Below are positions 1-8,735 of a stretch of 64,000 nt of DNA, one piece after another. The DNA lies in assembly GCA_019635735.1 (NCBI GenBank), contig JAHBYX010000008.1:124001-188000 (forward strand). The letters run 5' to 3'. The notes under the pieces were generated by a model. That model was given only the letters and a program-made list of their open reading frames with translations, was not told the origin of the DNA and did no database searches. The stretch's first letter is position 1, and each line of letters opens with the position of its first letter. This DNA is from Mesorhizobium sp. GTDB taxonomy: Bacteria; Pseudomonadota; Alphaproteobacteria; Rhizobiales; Rhizobiaceae. A program made the position numbers and the translations under genes.

Positions 1-1563
1 CGGTTCGATTTCCATATCGCGCAGAACGCCGGCGGCGAAGCGCAGCTTGTCCTGGCGACGACGGACGGGAGCAGCCTCTCGGCACTCCGGGTGCCCGGCA
101 TCTACACGCCCGACGGCTTCGACACGGTGTTCGTGGAGGAACTATCGAAGGTTGCGCAGAACCTCGTGGAGGACCGGTGGGTTTTCGGAGCGGGCGGCGC
201 ACAGGCGGACAACGAGGCCGAACTGCAGCGCGTCGGTCCCGAACTCGTGGACAGGTACGCAAAGGAATATGTCGCGGCCTGGCAGGCCGTGCTGGACAAG
301 CTGAAGCTCAAGGATATGGCGGCCGGCAAACCGGAATACCTCGCCTTGTCGGCGGCGGCGGCGCCCGGCTCTCCCCTCATGCGCCTGTTCGAGGCGGCCG
401 CGGGCGAAATGGTGCCGACGCGCGAGCGGACAGCGGATGGGGACGACGCGGCCGGCACGCCGGGCGAACCGGCGTCGCAGGCGGCGGACCGCGCGCGCGG
501 GCTGGCGCGGATCGGACTGAAGTTCGCCGCCCTGAAATCGCAGAGCCGCGCCGGATCCGGATCGGGCACCACGGCCGAGGCCAACCCCGTCGCAGCGATC
601 GAGGCCCAGCTGAGGCCCTTCGTTGCACTGGTCAGCGGGCCGGCCGGCCAGCGGCCGATCGACGTTCTGACCCAAAACTTCCGGGACATTCTTCAAACCC
701 TGCGGCTGGCGGATTCGATCGCCAGCCAGAACGACCGGGCCAGCGCCAACCTGCGGCTGCAGATCTCGAACCTGCGCGCCAATGCGTCCCGGTTTCCAGG
801 GCCGTTGTCGCGAATGGTCAGAGCGGCCGCCGACGAACTCGAGGGACAGTCGTTCCGAGCCTCGATCTCCCAACTCAACCAATCGTTCGGTCAACTGGCG
901 GCCGCCTGCAGCGAAACGATCGCCAGCCGCTACCCATTTTCCCCTGAGAGCGCCGAGGACCTGTCGCTGCAGGATTTCGCCAAGGTGTTTGCGCCGGGCG
1001 GTCTGATCGATCTGTTCTTCGCCCGCGAACTCTCGTCGATGGTGGACATGGGCGGTCCTTCGTGGCGGTGGAAAAAGGATACGCAGCTTGCGCGGGAATT
1101 TTCCGACGCCTCGCTCAAGCCGTTTCAGCTGGCCTCGGAGATCCGCGACGCCTATTTCCCGACCCGGCAGCCACTGCCCTCGGTCCAATTGACCCTGACG
1201 CCGTTCTCCCTCCACGGCGGAGCGGACATGGCGCGGCTGGAGGTGGACGGGCAGACCGTCGAGAGTCTGCAGGCCGGCAGTTCGCCGGCGCAGATCACCT
1301 GGCCCGGCGATCTGCGAGGCGGCTCGGCGCGGCTCAGCCTGATCCCTGAGCTTCCGGGGAGAGAGTCTGCGCTCGGTTTCGAGGGCCCATGGGCCTTGAA
1401 GCGGCTGCTGGATCGCGCGACCGTGTCGCAGAACGGCGCCAGCCAGGAGCTTCGCTTCCTGATCGGGGGGCGCGATGTCGCCTATGTTCTCGATGGCGGA
1501 ACGGGTGCAAATCCGTTCGCCCTGCCGGCGCTTTCGTCGTTCAGCTGTCCGCAGTCGCTGTGA
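1..1563 (+). CDS. tssM: Type VI secretion protein TssM (IcmF), C-terminal part
   Basis: The frame is open from base 1 and stops at 1561-1563, so this is the last ~520 residues of a gene that begins outside the window. TssM is the inner-membrane component of the T6SS TssJLM complex, with a long periplasmic C-terminal part. The visible part is the helical, periplasmic-type region followed by the typical terminal beta domain: FEGPWALKRLLDRA, then GGRDVAYVL, then NPFALPALSSFSCP at the very end. This arrangement is characteristic of the family. The next two genes are a PP2C phosphatase and a Ser/Thr kinase, the usual post-translational regulators of T6SS, which supports the call. Walker A and membrane segments of TssM would lie upstream and cannot be checked. 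Confidence 0.88.
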   Translation, partial: RFDFHIAQNAGGEAQLVLATTDGSSLSALRVPGIYTPDGFDTVFVEELSKVAQNLVEDRWVFGAGGAQADNEAELQRVGPELVDRYAKEYVAAWQAVLDKLKLKDMAAGKPEYLALSAAAAPGSPLMRLFEAAAGEMVPTRERTADGDDAAGTPGEPASQAADRARGLARIGLKFAALKSQSRAGSGSGTTAEANPVAAIEAQLRPFVALVSGPAGQRPIDVLTQNFRDILQTLRLADSIASQNDRASANLRLQISNLRANASRFPGPLSRMVRAAADELEGQSFRASISQLNQSFGQLAAACSETIASRYPFSPESAEDLSLQDFAKVFAPGGLIDLFFARELSSMVDMGGPSWRWKKDTQLAREFSDASLKPFQLASEIRDAYFPTRQPLPSVQLTLTPFSLHGGADMARLEVDGQTVESLQAGSSPAQITWPGDLRGGSARLSLIPELPGRESALGFEGPWALKRLLDRATVSQNGASQELRFLIGGRDVAYVLDGGTGANPFALPALSSFSCPQSL

Positions 1564-1736
1564 TGGCCGATCGGGGTGGCGGGGTCCTTCCCAACCTGTC
1601 GCACAGCGCCCCGGAGGCGGCATCGAGCCGAACATCCGATTCCAGTGTTCTCTTGCGGAATGATGTGGCACACTCCCCGGCGCATCGGTGTGAAACCCCG
1701 TCGAAGAGGGGCGCTTTCGTCGGCGCTGACAAGTCG

Positions 1737-2519
1737 ATGGACGACGTTGCCTTGCCGTTCGAGAGCTACGGGCTCAGCCATCGTGGCCGCGTGCGCGAGC
1801 ACAACGAAGACAATTACCTCATCCTGCCGCGCAGCGGCCTGTGGCTGGTTGCCGACGGCATGGGCGGGCATGAAGCGGGCGAATTCGCCTCGGCGACGAT
1901 CGTGGAGCATCTCTCGACGATCGGGATCGCCGCGTCGGCGCCCGATCTGCGGGCGCGCTTCGAAGACCGGCTGGTCGGGGCCCATGACGAGATACGTGAC
2001 ACCTCCCGGCAGCATGGCGTGACGATCGGGTCGACGGTTGCCGCCCTGCTCGTCATGGACGGGCGTTTCGCGTGCCTCTGGTCCGGCGACAGCAGGGTCT
2101 ACCTCGTGCGCGACGGGGTGATCTCGCAGATCTCGCGCGATCACACAGAAGTGCAGGAATTGCTGGACCGGGGTGTGATCAACGCCACAGAAGCGCGGGA
2201 CTGGCCGCGCAAGAACGTCATCACGCGGGCGGTCGGTGTCGGCGAGGACATCGTCATCGACTACCAGCACGGCGAATTGCAGGCAGGGGATATTTTCGTT
2301 CTCGGCACCGACGGACTGACCGCGCATGTGTCGGACGAGGAAATCGAGAGGGTGGTGAATTCGACCGGCGCCCAGGCCGCTTGCGAGGCTTTGCTATCGA
2401 TGGTTCTCGACCGGGGCGGAACCGACAACGTGACCGTGGTGATCGTGCGGATCCGCGACGACCCGGCACGCTTCAACACCGCAAGCCCGATCGATCCGGA
2501 CAGAGACACGCGGAGCTGA
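1737..2519 (+). CDS. PP2C-family Ser/Thr phosphatase (T6SS PppA type)
   Basis: A 260-residue cytoplasmic PP2C phosphatase, about the full family size. Metal-binding motifs are present in order: RVREHNEDN near the N-terminus, ADGMGGHEAGE, WSGDSRVYLVRDG, LGTDGLTAHVSDEE and GGTDNVTVVIV. In T6SS loci, PppA reverses phosphorylation made by the partner kinase PpkA, encoded here only 3 bases downstream. The ATG at 1737 was chosen because the conserved domain begins about ten residues later. An in-frame ATG at 1563 overlaps the tssM stop (TGATG) and would add 58 residues that look unlike the family, but translational coupling from there cannot be excluded. Confidence 0.85.
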   Translation: MDDVALPFESYGLSHRGRVREHNEDNYLILPRSGLWLVADGMGGHEAGEFASATIVEHLSTIGIAASAPDLRARFEDRLVGAHDEIRDTSRQHGVTIGSTVAALLVMDGRFACLWSGDSRVYLVRDGVISQISRDHTEVQELLDRGVINATEARDWPRKNVITRAVGVGEDIVIDYQHGELQAGDIFVLGTDGLTAHVSDEEIERVVNSTGAQAACEALLSMVLDRGGTDNVTVVIVRIRDDPARFNTASPIDPDRDTRS

Positions 2520-2522
2520 CGC

Positions 2523-4628
2523 ATGGACGACAGGACCCGCATCTCACCCGATCCAGGCGCCGCGGTTGTAGGCCCCGGCACACAGCTCAGCGGCATCTTC
2601 GAGCTCGACGAGCACATTGCCACCGGGGGAATGGGCGAGGTCTATCGCGGCCACAACATCGAGACCGGCGACAAGGTGGCGGTCAAGATCGTTCTCCCCG
2701 AGTTCGCACGCGACCCGACGATCCTGGCGCTCTTCCGCAAGGAAGCATCGATCCTCAACCATCTGTCGCATGACGCGATCGTCCGCTACCACGTCTTCAC
2801 GGTGGATCCGCGTCTCGGCCGGCCGTACATGGCCATGGAATTCGTCGACGGCGACTCCCTGTTCGACGTGATGCAGCGCGGTCCGATGTCGAAACAGGAT
2901 GTCTGGCAGCTCTGCCACCGCCTGTCGCAGGGCCTGGCGGCGGTGCATGACGCGGGGGCGGTACATCGCGACCTGTCGCCCGACAATGTGATCCTCCCCG
3001 GCGGCCGCGTCGACCGGGCCAAGATCATCGACTTCGGCATCGCGCGATCCGCTCATGTCGGCGGCGAGACGCTCATCGGCGGCAAGTTCGCGGGCAAATA
3101 CAACTTCGTCTCGCCCGAGCAGCTGGGCCTCAACGGCGGCCAGGTCAGCGACAAGTCGGACATCTACAGCCTGGGGCTCGTCCTGGCAGCGGCACTGCGC
3201 GGCAAGCCTTTGGAGATGAGCGGCTCGCAACTCGAGATCATCGAGAAGCGCCGTGCGGTTCCGGATTTGGCCGAAATCGACGAGGATTTCCGTGCCATCA
3301 TCGGGGCCATGCTGCAGCCCGATCCGAAAGATCGACCCAGCAGCGCGGAACTGGCGATGCTGATCGGCGTCGGCTCGTTCAAGGCCGATGTCGCCGCAAG
3401 CGCCAAGGGCGGCGATCGTGAACGGCATCCGTCAGCCGCAGATGCGTCGAAGGACGGCGGCGGCCAGCCAGGCTTCGTTCCGCACCAGCCGCCTGCCCGA
3501 TTGCCGAAACCGCGCAATGCCGCGGCCCCGGCAGCGCGGACACCTGCCCCGGCGAAGCCCGCGGGGGGAGGAAGGACGGGGCTGTACGCAGCCATCGCCG
3601 CGGTCCTGGTTCTGGGCGCGGCAGGCGCATACATGACCGGCCTGGTTTCGTTCGGAACGCCGCAGGATGGCGACAGCGAACAGGAGACTCCGATCGCAGT
3701 ACTCACTCCCGCGCCCGCGGATCCGTCTCCGGCCGATCCGGGCGAGCCGAGCGGCGCCGCTGCGCCAACCGCGCAACCGGTTCCTCCGGCGACGGCCGAG
3801 CCGACGGCACCGGCCCCGGAGCCGGCGACGTCGACTCCTGTATCCGAACCGGAAACGCCCGCCCCGGCCGAGCCGTCGGCGACTGCCGTTCAGACACCCT
3901 CCGAAACTCCTCCTGCGCCCCAGCCGGAGCCGGTCGTGAAGGAAGAGATCGCGGCGCTGCCCAAGCCGCCGGAGCCGGCTCCGCCTCCGACTGTCGATCC
4001 GGCCGAGGCGATCGCCTGGATCAGGGACCACCAGGACGGAAGCTGCTTCCACGCCGAAGCCGCCGTCGCGGAGCCCGGCGCGGTGACCATCGCGGGCCTC
4101 GGCACCGCGGCCGCTCCGCTCGACCGGATGGGCGCAGCATTCGAGGAGACGTTCAAGCTCCGGCCGACGCTGCGCATGCAGACGATCGCGCCGACGCAAT
4201 GTACCGTGATCGATTTCCTCAAGGCGGTACCTGCCGGCGACGGCAACCAGCCTCAACTGACGCTCGAGCAGGCGGCCCTTACGAACGGTACGCCCCTGGC
4301 CGGCGTGCTTCGCACCGGCGGCGGGCCCGGCGCGGTGCTCTATCTCGTCGACCACAAGGGTATGGTCTTCAATCTCACCGAGCGGATCGACGCGCTTTCG
4401 CCCGAGGCCGGCTTCAACATTCCGATTGCGCTGAGCGCCGCGGACAAGGCCGCCGGGCGCGTCACGCCGCAATTGCTGGTGGCGATCACCGGCACCGGCG
4501 GTATCGACGCGGCGTCGTTCACGCGTCCCACCGCGGCCGCGGACCTGTTCCCGCGGCTCCGCGGCGAGATCGAAGCGAAGGGCAAGACGCTGGCGGCAAG
4601 CGCGCAGTATTTTACCCTCGGCCAGTAG
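2523..4628 (+). CDS. Membrane Ser/Thr protein kinase (T6SS PpkA type)
   Basis: A 701-residue kinase. The catalytic domain covers roughly residues 25-280, with glycine loop GGMGEVYRG, ATP lysine K55 in VAVKIVL, catalytic loop HRDLSPDN (H148-D150) and DFG at D170. The usual lysine of HRDLKPxN is serine here. A Pro/Ala/Glu-rich linker surrounds a single predicted membrane segment at about residues 352-375 (GLYAAIAAVLVLGAAGAY). The last ~210 residues form a probably periplasmic domain that I cannot assign. It directly follows the phosphatase gene (3-base gap), so the two likely act as the T6SS phosphorylation switch. The extracytoplasmic domain may sense a signal; that is inference. Confidence 0.85.
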   Translation: MDDRTRISPDPGAAVVGPGTQLSGIFELDEHIATGGMGEVYRGHNIETGDKVAVKIVLPEFARDPTILALFRKEASILNHLSHDAIVRYHVFTVDPRLGRPYMAMEFVDGDSLFDVMQRGPMSKQDVWQLCHRLSQGLAAVHDAGAVHRDLSPDNVILPGGRVDRAKIIDFGIARSAHVGGETLIGGKFAGKYNFVSPEQLGLNGGQVSDKSDIYSLGLVLAAALRGKPLEMSGSQLEIIEKRRAVPDLAEIDEDFRAIIGAMLQPDPKDRPSSAELAMLIGVGSFKADVAASAKGGDRERHPSAADASKDGGGQPGFVPHQPPARLPKPRNAAAPAARTPAPAKPAGGGRTGLYAAIAAVLVLGAAGAYMTGLVSFGTPQDGDSEQETPIAVLTPAPADPSPADPGEPSGAAAPTAQPVPPATAEPTAPAPEPATSTPVSEPETPAPAEPSATAVQTPSETPPAPQPEPVVKEEIAALPKPPEPAPPPTVDPAEAIAWIRDHQDGSCFHAEAAVAEPGAVTIAGLGTAAAPLDRMGAAFEETFKLRPTLRMQTIAPTQCTVIDFLKAVPAGDGNQPQLTLEQAALTNGTPLAGVLRTGGGPGAVLYLVDHKGMVFNLTERIDALSPEAGFNIPIALSAADKAAGRVTPQLLVAITGTGGIDAASFTRPTAAADLFPRLRGEIEAKGKTLAASAQYFTLGQ

Positions 4629-4639
4629 GCTGGTCGGCG

Positions 4640-5146
4640 ATGAGGTGGGGACGTGACGTTTCGCCCTTCGCGTCGGCGGGCACAACGCGCAGGCCAACAG
4701 GATCCCTTCCCCACCGTGTCACGCGGTTCTGGATCAGGGCCTGCCTGATGCTGACTGTCGGCACGCTCGCGGCAATGTTGACGACCGGCAGCGCGCGCGC
4801 GGAATTCACCGTCTGCAACCAGACCCTGGACGTGGTGAACCTTTCCGTCGGCCAGGATGTCGGCGGCACGTTCCAGACCGATGGCTGGTGGACGATCGGC
4901 GCCAACCAGTGCGTCGACGTCATCCGCGAGGAACTGTCGAACCGCTACGTCTATGTCTACGCGACAGACGTCTTCGGGCACGCGATCCTCGAGGGATCGA
5001 CCGGCATGTGCGTCGAGAAGCGGCGCTTCACGATCCGCGGCATCGACAAGTGCTGGCAGCGCGGCCATATCCTTGCCCGCTTCCTCGAAGTCGACACGCT
5101 CGAGCAGATCCGCTGGACGTTCTTCCTGACCGGACGCGATCCGTGA
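4640..5146 (+). CDS. Secreted DUF1036 protein
   Basis: A 168-residue exported protein. After a basic N-terminus and a hydrophobic stretch (CLMLTVGTLAAMLTTG, cleavage probably after SARA) comes the DUF1036 pattern: FTVCNQT near the start of the mature part, a WWTIGANQCVDV segment and CWQRGHI toward the end. DUF1036 is a small domain of unknown function common in Alphaproteobacteria, thought to be periplasmic. Start at 4640 lies 11 bases after the kinase stop. An alternative ATG at 4748 would leave a shorter signal peptide. The stop overlaps the GTG start of the next gene (GTGA), so the two are probably translationally coupled within the T6SS-linked operon. Confidence 0.75.
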   Translation: MRWGRDVSPFASAGTTRRPTGSLPHRVTRFWIRACLMLTVGTLAAMLTTGSARAEFTVCNQTLDVVNLSVGQDVGGTFQTDGWWTIGANQCVDVIREELSNRYVYVYATDVFGHAILEGSTGMCVEKRRFTIRGIDKCWQRGHILARFLEVDTLEQIRWTFFLTGRDP

Positions 5147-7509
5147 AACACGAGATCGACGCGAGCTTCAGGCAGAGGAAGCAGTCCTTCGCAGCATGGC
5201 GGCGCCAGAAGCGCCTGCGCCGGATCTATACGGCCGTTGCCGGCCTCGCGCTGTGCGCGGTGGCGGCGACCGCATATCTTGCGCGCGACGCCTGGCTTCC
5301 GCGCGACGACCTCGAGGAAGAACTCCAGGTCACCGAGGGGATCGAGGATCTGCCGTCCGACGCGCAGGTCTACGTGCCGGCCATCGTCGACCTGCCCGGC
5401 GATCCGATGTGGATCACGCTGTCCCACGACCCGACGGCGGTCGCACGAAACAGGGTGATCGATCGGCCCGATGCCCTCGCCGAGAGCGGCGTTCCCGCAA
5501 AACTCGAAGCTCTGACCGACGAAATGCTGAGTTCGAGCGAACAGTTCATGACGACGATCCCTTCCAATCAGGAGGATTTCGCCTTCTTCCAGGCGCAGCG
5601 CTCGGGCGCGGCCGTGTCGGTGCAGGAGCAGCAGGACCAGCCGGCCATACCCGCCGGCGAGATGGAGGAAGACGCCGGGACTTCGCCTGACGCCGATCTC
5701 GACGCAGGCTGGGACGACTTGCAGGAGGGCGACGGCGAAGCCCTTCCGACCTTCAAGAAGACCGAGATCGAGAACAACACGACGGTCGCAACCGTCGTCC
5801 AGGAGGCGCAGCGCTTCGAGGCCACCGAGGACACGTTCGTGCGCATCCTCGGCAACCGCAGCCTCGAGAGCGTTGCGCTCGACGCGCGCTTCAGCCGGGA
5901 AGACGCCAGCCTCGCCTCGGCGGCGCTCAAGTCGGTCTTCGGTCGCGAACAGCTCGAACAGGGCTTCGTGGTCGCGATGCGCGGCTACCGCCCGCGCCGA
6001 GACGCGCCGAACCTCTCGCTGATGCAGGTTTCGGTTTACGCCAGGAACACTTACGTCGGAACATTGGTGCGCGGGGACTCGGGCGGCTTCGAGGCAGGCG
6101 TCGACCCCTGGGTGTCCAACGACCTCTTCAACTATTCCGGGCTCCCCGACCAGGATACGCTGAAACGCCAGTACCGCCTGCTCGACGCCATCTACTCGAC
6201 GGCCGTGCGCAACAACGTGCCGCCCCGCATCATCGGCGAGGCGATCATGCATCTGTCGCGCGGCAACGACCTCAACCTGTTCGCCGACGAGAGCGATCGG
6301 CTTGTGCTGATCTATTCGCAGGAGCCGCGTTCGAAGGACAGGATGACCGGACGGGTGATCTACGTCGCCGTCCATGGCACCAACAGGAATCTCGACTGCT
6401 ACGTCTACCAGCAGCCGGACGGCGAGTTCACCTGCGCGACCGGTGCCGACCAGGTCCAGACCGTGGCCGTCGCCAGCGGCATGGCGACGCCGGTCAACGG
6501 AGTTCTCACGTCGACGTTCGGGCCGCGCAAGCACCCCATCCTCAAGACGGTGCGGCTGCACAAGGGCGTCGACTGGAAGGCCCCCGTCGGGTCACCGATC
6601 TTCGCGGCTTTCGACGGGCAGATCATCTACCGCGCCGACAGCGGCGGATACGGCAATCTGGTCAAGATCTCCCACGCCGGCGGGCGCGAGACCCGCTATG
6701 CGCACATGCAGCGCTTTGCCGACAACGTCGGTGTCGGGACCACCGTCAAGGCGGGCACCGTGATTGGCTATGTCGGCACCACCGGGTTGTCGACCGGCCC
6801 TCATCTGCACTTCGAAGTCTACCAGGACGGGGCAGCTATCGACCCGCTCGGCAATATGATGGTTGCCGCGAGGCCTCAGCCAGACGTGGTCGTTGCGCAG
6901 ACGACCACGTCCGACGCCGAAGCCGTTCAGATCCTGACCAACCGCATCATCCATGTCGAAAGCGGCGGCAGCGCCACAGCCAAGAATCCGAATTCCTCGG
7001 CGACCGGCCTCGGCCAGTTCATCTCGAAGACCTGGATCCGGATGATGAACACCTACCGGCCCGACCTGGCGCGCTCGCTGTCGACGACGGAACTGCTGGC
7101 GCTCAGGTTCGATCCGACGATCTCGCGCGAGATGGTCGCGAACCTGGCGCGGGAGGGCGAGGCCTACCTGAAGCAGCGCGGGCATGCGATCACGGCCGGG
7201 CGGCTCTATCTGTGCCACTTCCTGGGCATGGAAGGCGCGCATCTGGTCCTCTCGGCGGCCAAGAACGAGCCGCTGATCAACGTCATCGGCGCGCAGGCGA
7301 TCAACGCCAACCGCTTCCTGACGGGGAAGGATGCTGCCTACGTTATAGACTGGGCGGAGCGAAAAATGAGGGGAGCGAAGAAGACGGCACCGATATCGTC
7401 GCCCCAGTCGCCCCCCGCCATAATTGCGGATCGGCCGTTGTCGCCCGAATTCGAGAGGTTCAGGACGGCCGTCGGCGAGATCGTCAAAGCCCTGGACGAC
7501 AGCATCTGA
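5143..7509 (+). CDS. M23 endopeptidase/lytic transglycosylase, membrane-anchored
   Basis: A 788-residue protein starting at GTG 5143 inside the stop of the preceding gene. It has a basic N-terminus and one membrane anchor at about residues 28-48 (IYTAVAGLALCAVAATAY), then a long region of unknown fold. An M23 (LytM) domain follows at ~450-570, with zinc ligands in LHKGVDW (near 473-477) and HLHFE (near 554). A transglycosylase-like (SLT) domain covers ~595-740, with catalytic Glu606 in HVESGG, followed by SATGLGQF. It could therefore cut both the peptide and the glycan parts of peptidoglycan in the periplasm. Position next to T6SS regulators suggests a role in opening the wall for the secretion apparatus, which is inference. 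Confidence 0.85.
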   Translation: MKHEIDASFRQRKQSFAAWRRQKRLRRIYTAVAGLALCAVAATAYLARDAWLPRDDLEEELQVTEGIEDLPSDAQVYVPAIVDLPGDPMWITLSHDPTAVARNRVIDRPDALAESGVPAKLEALTDEMLSSSEQFMTTIPSNQEDFAFFQAQRSGAAVSVQEQQDQPAIPAGEMEEDAGTSPDADLDAGWDDLQEGDGEALPTFKKTEIENNTTVATVVQEAQRFEATEDTFVRILGNRSLESVALDARFSREDASLASAALKSVFGREQLEQGFVVAMRGYRPRRDAPNLSLMQVSVYARNTYVGTLVRGDSGGFEAGVDPWVSNDLFNYSGLPDQDTLKRQYRLLDAIYSTAVRNNVPPRIIGEAIMHLSRGNDLNLFADESDRLVLIYSQEPRSKDRMTGRVIYVAVHGTNRNLDCYVYQQPDGEFTCATGADQVQTVAVASGMATPVNGVLTSTFGPRKHPILKTVRLHKGVDWKAPVGSPIFAAFDGQIIYRADSGGYGNLVKISHAGGRETRYAHMQRFADNVGVGTTVKAGTVIGYVGTTGLSTGPHLHFEVYQDGAAIDPLGNMMVAARPQPDVVVAQTTTSDAEAVQILTNRIIHVESGGSATAKNPNSSATGLGQFISKTWIRMMNTYRPDLARSLSTTELLALRFDPTISREMVANLAREGEAYLKQRGHAITAGRLYLCHFLGMEGAHLVLSAAKNEPLINVIGAQAINANRFLTGKDAAYVIDWAERKMRGAKKTAPISSPQSPPAIIADRPLSPEFERFRTAVGEIVKALDDSI

Positions 7510-7515
7510 CGCCGC

Positions 7516-8718
7516 CTACTGGCAGTCGTTCTTCGCCCATCTACCGAGCGCGACCTTGAAGCGGGTGCCGAGCGGATGCTCGAGCCGCAGCACCGACGTG
7601 TCGGCCGTGACATAGGTCTTGGCCTGTTCGCAGAGCCGCTCCTTGGTCCACTGGTGGCACGCGCTGCAATGATTGTCCCAGACCTTCTTGTCGAGGCCCT
7701 CGACCGGGCTGAAGCGCGGCTTGCCCTGTATGAGCATGGCGAAGCTCTTCCCGTCGATGGCCGGATCGCCGAACTGCACTGGGATGTCGAAGAAGATGGC
7801 GCTGTCGGTGGCGAGGTCGGGGATCTTGGCCCGCAGCGCCTCGATGGCCGCCTGATCCTGGGACGGCGCTGGCGCTGGGGTCTGCGCCGCGGCTGGCGGC
7901 GCGGGCGCTTCTTCGCCCAGGACCAGCGGCGCCTGGAGGTCGACGGCACGAAGCACGACATCGCCTTCGAGCGAACTGACGACCAAAGGCTTATGTTTGG
8001 TCGCCGCCTCGGTGTCGGCGGCTGCCTTCTTGACCGCATCGGCAATCGAGATGTTCGCCGTCCCGATCGCGGCCAGAAGCGCGCCGGAGAACGGCGAGTG
8101 GTCGCCGACGACCTCCTCCACGACCTGGTTGGGCCCGCTGGCCGATGCGATCAGCGTGCCCCGGCCGCCGGCCGGCGCCTCGACCTCGGCAAGCCCGAGC
8201 GCCGAGTTGCCGCCCGCCTGGGACAGGCGGTCGGCAAGCGGATTGGCGAGACTCGCATCCAGGAACACCAGCCGGGCGCCTGTCTCGCGCGACATCTGGC
8301 GCAGGATGAAATCCAGCTGGACCGCCTCGAAATCGAGCGATGTGTCGTCCTTGAGTTCGGCGTTTACCGGGATTAGGTAATTGGCGCCGGAGAGTTGGAG
8401 GGCGTGCCCGGCGTAGTAGAACGCCGCTATGTCGGCACCGCGAACCTGTCGTGCGAACTGGGCAATCCGCGCCTCCGTCTCGGAGGTCGTGAGATCGAGG
8501 CCGACGATCACCTCGAAGTCCAGTTCCCGCAGCTTGTTGGCGATCGACTCGGCGTCGCGGACCGGATTCAGCAGCCTCGGCGTATGATGGTAGGCGGCGT
8601 TGCCCAGCACCAGGGCTACGCGCCGCTCGGCGCTCGCGACCGACACGGTTGCGAGACACGCCGCGACGGAAACGAGAAGCCAGCAGATCAGACGTGTCAT
8701 CGAATGCTGGCAAGTCAC
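7516..8718 (-). CDS. Exported caspase-fold protein, catalytic Cys replaced
   Basis: A 400-residue secreted protein of the C14/caspase-p20 fold. It starts at GTG 8718, eight or nine bases after an AGGAAGGAG ribosome site; an in-frame ATG at 8700 is possible. A signal peptide (LICWLLVSVAACLATVSVASA) precedes RRVALVLGNAAYHH, typical of bacterial caspase-like domains. The catalytic His is present (YYAGHALQ, H105). The position normally held by the nucleophile Cys, in LDAC, reads LDAS here (S156), so it may be inactive or use Ser. Near the C-terminus (351-355) there is a CSACH sequence, matching the CXXCH heme-attachment pattern. It lies convergent with the peptidase gene and downstream of the YceI-OmpA gene. 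Confidence 0.78.
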   Translation of the reverse strand: MTCQHSMTRLICWLLVSVAACLATVSVASAERRVALVLGNAAYHHTPRLLNPVRDAESIANKLRELDFEVIVGLDLTTSETEARIAQFARQVRGADIAAFYYAGHALQLSGANYLIPVNAELKDDTSLDFEAVQLDFILRQMSRETGARLVFLDASLANPLADRLSQAGGNSALGLAEVEAPAGGRGTLIASASGPNQVVEEVVGDHSPFSGALLAAIGTANISIADAVKKAAADTEAATKHKPLVVSSLEGDVVLRAVDLQAPLVLGEEAPAPPAAAQTPAPAPSQDQAAIEALRAKIPDLATDSAIFFDIPVQFGDPAIDGKSFAMLIQGKPRFSPVEGLDKKVWDNHCSACHQWTKERLCEQAKTYVTADTSVLRLEHPLGTRFKVALGRWAKNDCQ

Positions 8719-8735
8719 CGGCCGCGTCTCCTTCC

